A stretch of 64,000 nucleotides of DNA from CAVXJN01 sp963773585 (GTDB taxonomy: Bacteria; Pseudomonadota; Gammaproteobacteria; JASBUN01). Of this stretch, positions 16,282 through 24,720 are shown piece by piece. A program made the position numbers and the translations under genes. Each line of letters begins with the position of its first letter. Position 1 is the stretch's first letter. The stretch covers positions 62,001 to 126,000 of the forward strand of contig CAVZBR010000006.1 in NCBI GenBank assembly GCA_963773585.1, given 5' to 3'. The notes beneath the pieces were generated by a model. That model was not told the origin of the DNA, did no database searches, and saw only the letters and a program-made list of their open reading frames with translations.

Positions 16282-17490
16282 ATGGGCGCGTTCGAATACC
16301 AGGCACTGGATACCGGCGGCAAGCGCAAGCGCGGGGTGTTGGAAGGCGATACGTCGCGCCAAGTACGCCAACAACTGCGCGTGCTGGGACTGACGCCGCT
16401 CAGCGTCGAGCCCGTGGAACGGGAACAATCCGGCGGCGCGCGCCCACGCCTTAGAGGACTGAGCGCGCTCGAGCTGGCGTTGATCACCCGTCAGCTCGCG
16501 ACCCTGATCCGCGCCGGGCTGCCGCTGGAACAGTGCCTCGGGGAAGTCGCGGCACAATCGGAGAAGCCGCGCACCGAACGCATCCTGCTTGCAGTGCGTG
16601 CGCGCGTAAGAGAAGGCCATAGCCTTGCCACCGGCCTGGCGGAGTTTCCGCGCGCGTTCTCCGATCTGTATCGCAAGACCATCGCCGCCGGCGAACAGAC
16701 CGGCCACCTGGATGTGGTGTTGGAGCGCCTGGCCGACTACACCGAGAAAGCCCAAGGTCTGCGCCAGCGAACCCGGCTGGCACTGTTCTATCCCGCCTTG
16801 CTCACCGGCATGGCGATTCTGGTGGTCAGCGGCCTGCTGACCTATGTGGTTCCCCAAGTGGTGCGAGTGTTCGAAGACACCGGCCAGACGCTGCCGTTGC
16901 TTACCCGGATGCTGATCGCGTTCAGCGATTTTCTGCGCGCCTATGGAATCTACGGGCTGATCGCCGCAGTCCTTCTGGTCATCGGTGTCCGGGCCTGGTT
17001 GCGGCGCGATGCGGCACGGCGGCGCTGGCACGAACTATGGTTGCACATACCGGTCGCCGGTCGTCTGATTCGCGGCGCCAATGCAGCGCGCTTTGCGCGC
17101 ACCTTGAGCATTCTCAGCGCCAGCAGCGTCCCGATCCTGGAAGCACTGAGCATTTCTGCGCAAGTATTGAGCAATCTACCCATGCGCGCGGCAGTCGAAG
17201 AAGCGGCGGCACGGGTGCGGGAAGGCGCCAGCATCCGCGGCGCACTGGAACGCACGGGCTATTTTCCGCCCATGACCCTGAGCCTGATCGCCAGCGGCGA
17301 GGCAAGCGGCAACCTGGAAGAAATGCTCGAACGCGCCGCGCAGGTGCAGGAGCGGGAAACCGAAGCCGCCATCGCCACCCTGCTCGGACTGTTCGAACCG
17401 CTGTTGATCCTCGCCATGGGCGGCGTGGTGCTGGTAATCGTGCTGGCGATTCTGCTGCCGATTTTCGAACTCAATCAGCTTGTGAGTTGA
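16282..17490 (+). CDS. gspF: Type II secretion inner-membrane platform protein GspF
   Basis: The protein is 402 aa, the usual GspF size. The start M-G-A-F-E-Y-Q-A-L-D and K-R-G-V-L-E-G-D are typical. Two repeated T2SSF domains (about 70-190 and 270-395) each carry the L-A-x-L-x-x-A-G/S-x-x-x-x-x-A-L motif. Membrane helices lie near 170-195, 220-240 and 372-395. It begins 11 nt after the GspD-GspE stop and is surely co-transcribed with it. It ends only 51 nt from the convergent gspC stop. GspG and later pseudopilin genes are not here, so the rest of the machine is encoded elsewhere. Confidence 0.95.
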   Translation: MGAFEYQALDTGGKRKRGVLEGDTSRQVRQQLRVLGLTPLSVEPVEREQSGGARPRLRGLSALELALITRQLATLIRAGLPLEQCLGEVAAQSEKPRTERILLAVRARVREGHSLATGLAEFPRAFSDLYRKTIAAGEQTGHLDVVLERLADYTEKAQGLRQRTRLALFYPALLTGMAILVVSGLLTYVVPQVVRVFEDTGQTLPLLTRMLIAFSDFLRAYGIYGLIAAVLLVIGVRAWLRRDAARRRWHELWLHIPVAGRLIRGANAARFARTLSILSASSVPILEALSISAQVLSNLPMRAAVEEAAARVREGASIRGALERTGYFPPMTLSLIASGEASGNLEEMLERAAQVQERETEAAIATLLGLFEPLLILAMGGVVLVIVLAILLPIFELNQLVS

Positions 17491-17541
17491 ATCGGCGAAT
17501 GGAAAGTGCCTGGTGGCGCATGGTGCGCACCAAGCGCCGCG

Positions 17542-18396
17542 TCAAAGTGGGGTGGGGTGCAACTCCACGACCCGATCTCCGCGCTGCACAGTGATGCTCA
17601 GATCGCTATCCAGATCAAGCTGCTGCGCCAATTGATCGGGCGCATCCTCCGACACCGGCTCTCCACCCACTGCGGTGACGATGTCCGCCGGCTGCAGTCC
17701 GAGGCGCTGGTACAAGCCGCGTTGGCGGCCAGGCAGCACCCGGTAGCCCACGAACTCGCCGGATTTCTGCACCGGGAAGATGCGAAAAGGTTCCTCCGGT
17801 TGACCCCCCGGTTGACTAAGAACCGTCGGTTGCCGCGCTGAAGTACGCTCCGGCTCCGATTCCGGTTCCGCTTGCCCGTCCGAGTTGTCGGCGCTGTCGT
17901 CGGGTGTGCCCATCAAGGCATGCACTTTCGGGAACCGCAGTGCTTCGTCCTTGCCGTTGCGTTCCAGTATCACCCGGTCGGCATAAACTTCCTTGAGCTT
18001 GATGCCGTTGGGCAATTCGCCGTGTACCAGCACGAAGTGCTGACGGCCATTCTGCTCTCCGATGATGGCGCCGCTGCGTTCGCCGTCGACAAAAATCCCG
18101 TGCAGATTCAGTTGCGCACGGGTCTCCGGAATCTCTTCTTTGGGCGCCGGCTTCGATTGCACTGCGGGCGCACCGAACAAATGCAGTTGCGCCAACGCGG
18201 CATAGTTTTGTGCGCCGACAACCGCTTGCGTTGCTGCAGCAGGCTTGACGCCCGTAGCGACGACCGGCGCCGGCTCGCTCTGCCACTGCGCATAGAAAGT
18301 CACGCCACGATAGACAATCAGCGCCAACAACAACGCCCCAAGCACCAAAGGCAGTATCGCTTGTATACGTCGGTCAGGCATTTGCATGGTCCGCAT
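17542..18396 (-). CDS. gspC: Type II secretion inner-membrane linker GspC
   Basis: The protein is about 284 aa. A short cytoplasmic start, one membrane helix (about residues 11-31) and a Pro/Ala linker lead to the homology-region domain (about 95-165: L-N-L-H-G-I-F-V-D-G, A-I-I-G-E-Q-N-G, Y-A-D-R-V-I-L-E-R-N-G). An acidic linker and a C-terminal PDZ domain follow (about 215-284: F-V-G-Y-R-V-L-P-G, L-Y-Q-R-L-G-L-Q-P-A-D-I-V-T-A-V). Three close ATGs (18396, 18387, 18381) precede the helix; the first was chosen. The frame runs on upstream into the REP-like array, which is an artefact. It is convergent with gspDEF, whereas xcpP and xcpQ of Pseudomonas form one operon. Confidence 0.9.
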   Translation of the reverse strand: MRTMQMPDRRIQAILPLVLGALLLALIVYRGVTFYAQWQSEPAPVVATGVKPAAATQAVVGAQNYAALAQLHLFGAPAVQSKPAPKEEIPETRAQLNLHGIFVDGERSGAIIGEQNGRQHFVLVHGELPNGIKLKEVYADRVILERNGKDEALRFPKVHALMGTPDDSADNSDGQAEPESEPERTSARQPTVLSQPGGQPEEPFRIFPVQKSGEFVGYRVLPGRQRGLYQRLGLQPADIVTAVGGEPVSEDAPDQLAQQLDLDSDLSITVQRGDRVVELHPTPL

Positions 18397-18523
18397 CGGC
18401 ACCGTGAACGAGTGCCCCAGTATACCTTGCGCCGGTGGCAGTACCACCCGCGGCTGTGTTGCGCCCATAGGTTGCTTCAACGCCAAAGGGCGGATGCGAT
18501 GGGGTCCGGTTGTACAAAAAATA

Positions 18524-19064
18524 CGATGGGTCCGCGCTGCGCGCTTGACCCATCCTACGGGTTTATTCGGACTCCATGCCGGGCCTACGAAAGTGCTGTA
18601 GGTTGCGTCAAGGCCTAAGGCCGGACGCAACGCCATGCGGCGCAAACAAACGGTGGGTCCGCGCTGCGCGCTTGACCCATCCTACGGGTTTATTCGGACT
18701 CCATGCCGGGCCTACGAAAGTGCTGTAGGTTGCGTCAAGGCCTAAGGCCGGACGCAACACCTTGCGGCGCAAACGAACGATGGGTCCGCGCTGCGCGCTT
18801 GACCCATCCTACGGCTCTATTCGGACCCTGTGCCGGGCTACGAACGTGCTGTAGGTTGCCTCAAGGCCCAAGGCCGGACGCAGCGCCATGTGGCGTAAAC
18901 AACCGATGGGTCCGCGCTGCGCGCGTGACCCATCCTACGGCTTTGTTCGGGTCTCGTGCCGGCTACGAAAGTGCTGTAGGTTGCGTCAAAGCCCAAGGCC
19001 GGGCGCAACACCATGCGGCGTAAACAACCGATGGGTCCGGGCTGCGCGCTTGACCCATTCTACG
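18524..19064. repeat. Tandem array of REP-like double-hairpin units
   Basis: Five copies of hairpin A (GATGGGTC ... GACCCATC, about 30 nt) start at 18525, 18652, 18779, 18905 and 19030. They alternate with four copies of hairpin B (GTTGCGTC ... GACGCAAC, about 30 nt) starting at 18602, 18729, 18855 and 18980. The period is 125-127 nt. The first two units are nearly identical; later units carry more substitutions. Hairpin A with its flanking CCTACGG and hairpin B preceded by CTGTAGG look like REP elements, which are moved by RAYT transposases. No such transposase gene is in the window. The array fills the space between metZ and gspC. Confidence 0.9.
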
Positions 19065-19067
19065 GTT

Positions 19068-20249
19068 CTACATCCCCCGCACCAGATCGGCCTTGATGTC
19101 CTCCACCGTTTCCAGACCGACCGCCACTCGGATCAGGCCGTCGGAAATTCCGGACTCGGCGCGCGCCTCGGGACTCATACGGCCGTGGGTGGTGGTGGCC
19201 GGGTGCGTGATGGTCGTTTTGGCGTCGCCCAGATTCGCGGTGATCGACAGCAGGCGGGTGGCGTCGATCAGTTTCCAGGCTGCGTCTTTGCCCCCTTTGA
19301 GTTCGAACGAGAGGATGCCACCGGAATCGCTCATCTGTTGCTTCGCCAAGCGGTGCTGCGGATGGGACTCCAGTCCTGGGTAATACACCCGGGCCACTTG
19401 CGGCTGCGCTTCCAGCCATTGCGCGACTGCGTAGGCGTTTGCACTGTGCGCTTTCATGCGCAAACTCAACGTTTCCAATCCTTTCAGGAAGACCCAGGCG
19501 TTGAAGGGGCTCATGGTCGGGCCCGCGGTGCGCAGGAAGCCATACACATCGCCACCCACCAACTCGTTGCTGCCGACCACCGCACCGCCGATGCAACGGC
19601 CTTGTCCGTCCAGATATTTGGTCGCGGAATGGATGACGACATCCGCGCCGAGTTGCAGTGGGCGCTGCAGCGCGGGCGTGCAAAAACAATTGTCCACCGC
19701 CAGCAATGCGTCGTGCTGATGGGCGATCTCCGCCAAGGCGGCGATATCCACCATGTCGGTAAGCGGATTGGACGGCGTTTCCAGAAACAGCAGACGTGAC
19801 TGCGGTCGGATCGCCTGCTCCCAGGACGCCAGGTCATCCAGCCGCACAAAGGTGGTCTCGACACCGAAGCGGGCCAGGATATTGGCAAACAACACCACGG
19901 TGGTGCCGAACACGCTGCGCGAGCACACCACGTGGTCGCCGCTCTTGAGCAGCCCCATGCACGCGGTCAGGATCGCGGCCATACCGGAAGCAGTGGCAAC
20001 ACAGCGCTCTGCTCCTTCCATCGCCGCCAGGCGGCGCTCGAAGGTACGCACCGTGGGATTGGTGAAGCGGGAGTAGATATTGCCGGGCTCGTCGCCGGAG
20101 AAGCGCGCGGCTGCCTGAGCGGCACTGTCGAATACGAAACTCGATGTTGGAAAGATCGGTTCCGAATGCTCCCCTTCGCCGGTGCGCACTTGACCCGCAC
20201 GTACCGCGAGGGTCTCGAAACCATAGTCGTCTAAATGTTCGTCGGCCAT
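19068..20249 (-). CDS. metZ: O-succinylhomoserine sulfhydrylase
   Basis: The protein is 393 aa of the Cys/Met metabolism PLP-dependent family. It makes homocysteine from O-succinylhomoserine and sulfide. Visible marks are the N-terminal F-E-T-L-A-V-R-A-G, the Y-S-R-F-T-N-P-T motif, the A-T-A-S-G-M-A-A loop, D-N-C-F-C-T-P and the PLP lysine in H-S-A-T-K-Y-L-D-G. The T-H-P-A-T-T-T-H-G segment is typical of this family. ATG 20249 was chosen for its AGGAGG at 5 nt; an upstream ATG in the same frame has none and lies by the riboswitch terminator. It is next to purF, as in Pseudomonas. A promoter, SAM-II aptamer and terminator precede it, so expression should fall when S-adenosylmethionine is high. 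Confidence 0.93.
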   Translation of the reverse strand: MADEHLDDYGFETLAVRAGQVRTGEGEHSEPIFPTSSFVFDSAAQAAARFSGDEPGNIYSRFTNPTVRTFERRLAAMEGAERCVATASGMAAILTACMGLLKSGDHVVCSRSVFGTTVVLFANILARFGVETTFVRLDDLASWEQAIRPQSRLLFLETPSNPLTDMVDIAALAEIAHQHDALLAVDNCFCTPALQRPLQLGADVVIHSATKYLDGQGRCIGGAVVGSNELVGGDVYGFLRTAGPTMSPFNAWVFLKGLETLSLRMKAHSANAYAVAQWLEAQPQVARVYYPGLESHPQHRLAKQQMSDSGGILSFELKGGKDAAWKLIDATRLLSITANLGDAKTTITHPATTTHGRMSPEARAESGISDGLIRVAVGLETVEDIKADLVRGM

Positions 20250-20282
20250 ACCCGCCTCCTGTTCTGTACGGCGCGCGGGCAC

Positions 20283-20316
20283 AAAAAAACCCGCTTCGCT
20301 CACAGCCTAAAGCAGG
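20283..20316 (-). terminator. Terminator of the metZ SAM-II riboswitch
   Basis: On the minus strand CCTGCTT (20316-20310) pairs with AAGCGGG (20296-20290) and is followed by seven T (20289-20283), 33 nt before the metZ ATG. An alternative antiterminator pairs 20334-20325 (end of the aptamer) with 20313-20303, which overlaps the 5' arm of this terminator. Confidence 0.8.
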
Positions 20317-20324
20317 TCACGCTC

Positions 20325-20376
20325 GCTTTAGCTGTATTTGTTACGCGCCCGCAAGCTGATGTTCAAATCGGCGCCT
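20325..20376 (-). promoter_or_regulatory. SAM-II riboswitch aptamer
   Basis: The minus-strand RNA has the SAM-II layout. A 5-bp P1 (GCGCC with GGCGC) encloses a GAUUUGAAC-type loop. Then comes the 3' tail G-UAA-C-AAAUACAGCUAAAG, which closely follows the published SAM-II crystal-structure sequence as I remember it (AUAAAUGUAGCUAAA). It lies between its own promoter and a terminator in front of metZ, the commonest SAM-II target. A covariance-model search would settle it. Confidence 0.85.
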
Positions 20377-20384
20377 GAACTCAG

Positions 20385-20414
20385 ATCCTAGATAAAACCA
20401 CCCGCATCTGTCAA
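20385..20414 (-). promoter_or_regulatory. metZ promoter
   Basis: A perfect TTGACA (20414-20409) abuts the purF stop codon. An 18-bp spacer and TAGGAT (20390-20385) follow. The predicted start point, near 20378, is right at the 5' end of the SAM-II aptamer, which supports the call. Confidence 0.7.
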
Positions 20415-21950
20415 TCAGCGCGAATTGTGCATGTCGACCACCGCCATACTGGAGGACGGATCGCGCGAGCTGCCGCCGCTACGGCGCTGTTCCTTTGCGG
20501 CGTCGTTGCGGAGCTTTGACAAATGGTTGAGATATTGATCATCGACGTCGCCGGTCACGTACTGTCCGTCGAACACCGATGCGTCGAAATTATGCAATTT
20601 CTTGTTACCTTTGCTGACTGCGGACTTGAGGTCTTCGAGGTCCTGAAAAGTCAGCCAGTCGGCGCCGATGCCTTTGGCGATTTCATCCACGGAACGGTCG
20701 TGGGCAATCAACTCGTCGGCGCTGGGCATATCGATGCCATAAACATTCGGGTAGCGGACCGGGGGCGCAGCGGATGCGAAGTACACTTTGTTGGCACCGG
20801 CCTCTCGGGCCATCTGGATGATCTGCTTGGACGTGGTGCCGCGGACAATGGAATCGTCCACCAACAGCACGTTTTTGCCCTTGAACTCGAGTTCGATGGC
20901 ATTGAGTTTTTGGCGCACGGATTTCTTGCGCTCCTTGTGACCGGGCATGATGAAGGTGCGGCCAATGTAGCGGTTCTTGATGAAGCCTTCACGGTATTTG
21001 AGCCCCAGCTTGTTGGCCAGTTGCAGCGCGGCAGTGCGGCTGGTGTCCGGAATCGGTATTACGACATCGATGTCGTGATCGGGGAATTCACGCAGAATCT
21101 TATCGGCCAGCTTTTCGCCCATGCGCAACCGCGCCTTGTACACCGACACGTTGTCGATGATGGAATCCGGACGCGCCAGATAGACATACTCGAACAAACA
21201 AGTGGAATAGCTGGGCGATGAGGTGCACTGGCGCGTGTACAAATGACCTTCGTTGTCGATGAATACCGCTTCGCCGGGTTCCACATCACGAATCAACTCG
21301 AATCCGAGTACGTCCAGCGCCACCGATTCCGAAGCGATCATGTATTCCGGTCCGTCCTCGGTTTCACGTTGGCCGAACACGATCGGACGGATGCCGTGGG
21401 GATCGCGGAAACCGACGACGCCATAGCCCGTGATCATCGCCACGGCCGCATAACCGCCTTTGCAGCGACGATGCACGCCCGCAACCGCTTCGAAAACATC
21501 ATTCTCGTCGATTCGAAGCTTGCCCTGGCGCTGCAATTCGTGCGCAAACACGTTGAGCAGAATTTCAGAGTCCGAATCGGTGTTGACGTGGCGCAGGTCT
21601 TCGACGAACACCTGGCGCTGCAGTTCTTCGGCGTTGGTCAAATTGCCGTTGTGAGCAAGACAGATTCCGTACGGCGAGTTGACGTAAAACGGCTGCGCCT
21701 CGGCGGAAGTTGCGCAACCCGCTGTTGGATAGCGCACATGACCGATACCCATACTGCCCGGCAGTTTGACCATGTGGCGGGTATGAAACACGTCGCGCAC
21801 CAGACCGTTGTCCTTGCGCAGAAAGAAACGGCCATTGTGATTGGTAATGATGCCGGCGGCGTCCTGACCACGGTGTTGCAGCACCGTGAGTGCATCATAG
21901 ATTGCCTGATTGATCTCCGAGCGACCGACGATGCCGACGATGCCGCACAT
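20415..21950 (-). CDS. purF: Amidophosphoribosyltransferase
   Basis: The protein is 511 aa, full length. It catalyses the first committed step of purine synthesis, from PRPP and glutamine to phosphoribosylamine. Cys2 follows the initiator Met (M-C-G-I-V-G-I) and becomes the N-terminal nucleophile of the glutaminase domain. There is no propeptide, as in the Escherichia coli enzyme. H-R-G-Q-D-A-A-G-I and G-H-V-R-Y-P-T-A-G are the matching glutaminase motifs. The phosphoribosyltransferase half carries V-L-L-V-D-D-S-I-V-R-G-T-T, the PRPP-binding loop, near residue 365. It follows cvpA by 76 nt, the usual partner upstream. Confidence 0.97.
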   Translation of the reverse strand: MCGIVGIVGRSEINQAIYDALTVLQHRGQDAAGIITNHNGRFFLRKDNGLVRDVFHTRHMVKLPGSMGIGHVRYPTAGCATSAEAQPFYVNSPYGICLAHNGNLTNAEELQRQVFVEDLRHVNTDSDSEILLNVFAHELQRQGKLRIDENDVFEAVAGVHRRCKGGYAAVAMITGYGVVGFRDPHGIRPIVFGQRETEDGPEYMIASESVALDVLGFELIRDVEPGEAVFIDNEGHLYTRQCTSSPSYSTCLFEYVYLARPDSIIDNVSVYKARLRMGEKLADKILREFPDHDIDVVIPIPDTSRTAALQLANKLGLKYREGFIKNRYIGRTFIMPGHKERKKSVRQKLNAIELEFKGKNVLLVDDSIVRGTTSKQIIQMAREAGANKVYFASAAPPVRYPNVYGIDMPSADELIAHDRSVDEIAKGIGADWLTFQDLEDLKSAVSKGNKKLHNFDASVFDGQYVTGDVDDQYLNHLSKLRNDAAKEQRRSGGSSRDPSSSMAVVDMHNSR

Positions 21951-22026
21951 TTTCCACCCCTCGTTCGCCTGAGGACGAACCGCTGATTGCTTAACTATAG
22001 AACCGATGGCGACCGCAGACCGCCGT

Positions 22027-22521
22027 TCAATACCGCAGACTCGCCTGCATGTCGGGCGGCAGAAAATCCTTCATCCACATGGCCAGGGACTGAAACTGCG
22101 GCAACAACATGGAATCGTGCCACCAAGGCTCACTCGGCAACTGTGTAAAACCGGCCAGCAACACCAACACGCCGACTACGACGATGCCGCGGGCAACGCC
22201 GAACAATGCACCGACGATACGATCCGTGCCGCTCAACCCGGTCTTACGCACCAACTGACCGACCAAAACGTTAATCAGCACGCCCAGCAGCAGGATCACC
22301 AGGAATATTACCGCGAACGCCACGCCCGCGCGGACCGTCGGCGAGTCGATCTGGTCAATCAGCAACGGAGTGGCGGCAAGCTGCGCGGCAAAGGTGAGCG
22401 CGAGCCAGAACGCCAATATCCACGCGGTCAGCGACAATGCCTCGCGCACGAAGCCGCGCATCAGACTCACCAGTGCCGACACCGCGATCAGCACCAGGAT
22501 GGCGACATCGATCCAATTCAT
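22027..22521 (-). CDS. cvpA: CvpA family inner-membrane protein
   Basis: The protein is 164 aa with four predicted membrane helices (about 4-22, 27-50, 63-90, 102-122). M-N-W-I-D-V-A-I-L, R-G-F-V-R-E and G-A-L-F-G-V-A-R-G are the typical CvpA motifs. CvpA was first named for colicin V production and is nearly always upstream of purF, as here. Its molecular role is not well understood. It follows the SPOR gene with a 112-nt gap. Confidence 0.93.
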   Translation of the reverse strand: MNWIDVAILVLIAVSALVSLMRGFVREALSLTAWILAFWLALTFAAQLAATPLLIDQIDSPTVRAGVAFAVIFLVILLLGVLINVLVGQLVRKTGLSGTDRIVGALFGVARGIVVVGVLVLLAGFTQLPSEPWWHDSMLLPQFQSLAMWMKDFLPPDMQASLRY

Positions 22522-22633
22522 CGATGCCGTGGTCCCCGGTCATGGGAAATTGCAGCAAGTACGCGGCTCGTCGGAAGCATCGCGCCATTCTACCAGAGGG
22601 TGACCGGCGAAACACCGACGCAGCCTGCCACCA

Positions 22634-23344
22634 TCATGGTTGCAGGGTCACGAAACCCTTCAACTTTTCCTGGGTTTCAAGGGTCTGCTGCAATTTTTCC
22701 GCCTCAGGTCGTTCCGGCACCGGGCCAACCCGGACCCGATACAGCGATTGGCCTTTGGTCGACTTGAACTCTTCGACGAAAGCCTTGAAGTGTTGCTTGC
22801 GCAGACGATCGCGCAATGCGAGGGCCTTGTCGCGTTGACTGAAGCTGCCAACCTGCACCGCCCATGCGTGGGTAAGCTCTTCGGCAGACGGTGTCGCCAT
22901 GGCGGCCGGTGCCTGCGGTTCGGCCTTTGCCTGGGGCGCGGGCGCCGGTGGGGCAGGCGCCGGCGCCGTTGTAGGTGCAGGTACGGGCGGCGCGGCTTGC
23001 GGCGCGGGCGGCGCAGGTTCGGCAACCGAGGGCTGCGCCGGGGCTACGGGAGCCGGTTCGGGTTGGGTTGGCTCGGATTGGGCCGGCTCCGATTGGGTCG
23101 GTTCGGGCGTCGTTGGCGGCGGCGAATACTGATCGATAACCTGAGATTGCGGTTCCGTCGCCGGCGCAGGCACGGTGGTGTCGGTGACCAGCGGTCCCTG
23201 TTGCGCGTGTTGCGGTTCCGGTGGCAGCGGCACGTCACTTACGGGTTCGGTGCCGGAACCATCGAGCAAAAACGGGATGATGATAATCGCCAGGGCAACG
23301 ATTACGGCCGCACCGAGCAGGCGCTGCTTCAATGCCGGTTCCAT
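22634..23344 (-). CDS. dedD: SPOR-domain cell division protein (DedD-like)
   Basis: The protein is 236 aa. One N-terminal membrane helix (about 8-27) is followed by a long periplasmic linker very rich in Pro, Ala and Glu (about 45-155). A C-terminal SPOR domain (about 160-235) follows, with W-A-V-Q-V-G-S-F, A-L-A-L-R-D-R-L-R-K and Y-R-V-R-V-G-P. SPOR domains bind denuded glycan strands at the division septum. The position between folC and cvpA is that of DedD in E. coli and its homologue in Pseudomonas. Confidence 0.9.
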   Translation of the reverse strand: MEPALKQRLLGAAVIVALAIIIIPFLLDGSGTEPVSDVPLPPEPQHAQQGPLVTDTTVPAPATEPQSQVIDQYSPPPTTPEPTQSEPAQSEPTQPEPAPVAPAQPSVAEPAPPAPQAAPPVPAPTTAPAPAPPAPAPQAKAEPQAPAAMATPSAEELTHAWAVQVGSFSQRDKALALRDRLRKQHFKAFVEEFKSTKGQSLYRVRVGPVPERPEAEKLQQTLETQEKLKGFVTLQP

Positions 23345-23387
23345 ATTCTCTCCTCCGTCAGAACGTGGCCGAGCGTGGTCGCTGGCA

Positions 23388-24689
23388 TTATACGCAGTCT
23401 CGCAGCGCCGCAGCCACGGTGTAAAACGAACCGAATATCAGAATGCGATCACCGGGCAGCGCGTCGGATCGCGCCTGGCGTACGGCCGCGCACACGCCGT
23501 CGAACGAGCGCGCCTGCGCAGCGGCCTGCGGGTCCGCTTGGTGCAATGCGTCGGCCAATTGCGACGCACTGAGGCCGCGACTGGTCTCCTCGACGAGCCC
23601 GGCCAAATACCAGCGCCCTACTTGCGGCGCCAGCAAAGCGGCCACACCGGCGGCATCCTTCGCGGCAAGCATCCCCCAGACGGCCAATACACGACCGCCG
23701 GTGTGCGATTGGCGCAGGTTGTCCGCCAGCGCAGCGGCTCCATGGGGATTGTGCGCCACATCGAGAATGCAATCGATGTCGCCCCGCAGCACCTGGAACC
23801 GACCCGGCAGCTCCACGTCCTGCAAGCCGCGGCGCACCGCGTCCTGATTGACCGGCAGACGTGCTGCCAGCAGGTCGAGCACCATCAGGCACGCGGCGGC
23901 GTTTTGCAGTTGCACCGCACCGCGCAACGCCGGATGCGGCAGACCGACGCGGCTACCGGCCGGTCCGCGCCAGTTCCAACCCGACGCTGCCGTTTCGGCA
24001 CGAAAATCCCGGTGCGCGACGTGCAACTTGGCGCCGGTCTCGGCGGCGTGTGCGATCACCGAGTCGGGCACGTCCGCCTCACCGTACACGGCCGGTCGAC
24101 CGTCCCGAAAAATGCCGGCCTTTTCGCGGCCTATGGATTCGCGGTCGGGGCCGAGCCAGTCGACATGATCGATGCCCACGGAAGTGATCATCGCCACGTC
24201 CGGGTCGAGCAGGTTGACCGCGTCGAGCCGCCCTCCGAGGCCAACTTCCAAAACCGCTACATCCAGATCGGCATCCATGAAAACGCTGAATGCGGCCAGC
24301 GTTCCGAATTCGAAATAGGTCAACGCGACATCGCCGCGGGCACGGTCCACTCGCTCGAAGGCTTCGCACATGCGCGACGCGTCGACCTCCCGGCCGTCGA
24401 TGCGGATGCGCTCGGTATAACGCAACATGTGCGGCGATGTGTAGGCGCCCACCCGGTAACCGGCGGCCCCCAGAATACCGGCCAACATCGCCACGCACGA
24501 ACCTTTTCCATTGGTGCCGCCGACCGTGATCACAGCGAACGGCGGCGGCACGTCATACAACCGCTGCCAGACTGCGCGCACCCGATCGAGACCAAGCTCG
24601 ATCCTGGCGGGATCCAGCGACTCCTGCCATTGCAACCATTGATCGAGGGATTGGAAACGCATAGGACGGACCGGCGCCGCCTCGCTCAC
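23388..24689 (-). CDS. folC: Bifunctional folylpolyglutamate / dihydrofolate synthase
   Basis: The protein is 433 aa, the normal FolC length. The P-loop T-V-G-G-T-N-G-K-G-S-C (about 54-64) binds ATP. A-Y-T-S-P-H-M, F-E-F-G-T-L-A-A-F and E-V-G-L-G-G-R-L-D-A-V-N are Mur-ligase family motifs found in FolC. The C-terminal D-V-A-H-N-P-H-G-A marks the second domain. It adds glutamate to dihydropteroate and to folates. It starts 31 nt after accD, the common order, and is probably in one operon with it. Confidence 0.95.
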   Translation of the reverse strand: MSEAAPVRPMRFQSLDQWLQWQESLDPARIELGLDRVRAVWQRLYDVPPPFAVITVGGTNGKGSCVAMLAGILGAAGYRVGAYTSPHMLRYTERIRIDGREVDASRMCEAFERVDRARGDVALTYFEFGTLAAFSVFMDADLDVAVLEVGLGGRLDAVNLLDPDVAMITSVGIDHVDWLGPDRESIGREKAGIFRDGRPAVYGEADVPDSVIAHAAETGAKLHVAHRDFRAETAASGWNWRGPAGSRVGLPHPALRGAVQLQNAAACLMVLDLLAARLPVNQDAVRRGLQDVELPGRFQVLRGDIDCILDVAHNPHGAAALADNLRQSHTGGRVLAVWGMLAAKDAAGVAALLAPQVGRWYLAGLVEETSRGLSASQLADALHQADPQAAAQARSFDGVCAAVRQARSDALPGDRILIFGSFYTVAAALRDCV

Positions 24690-24720
24690 GCGCGGGAGTC
24701 GAGCGCAGCTGGCGCGCGGT

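Noticed and set aside
18397..18645. N-terminal extension of gspC
   Set aside because: The extra codons run into the REP-like array and have no homology. The membrane anchor begins right after the ATG at 18396.
18524..19064. CRISPR array
   Set aside because: The repeats are large, palindromic and in direct tandem; there are no unique spacers of constant size and no cas genes.
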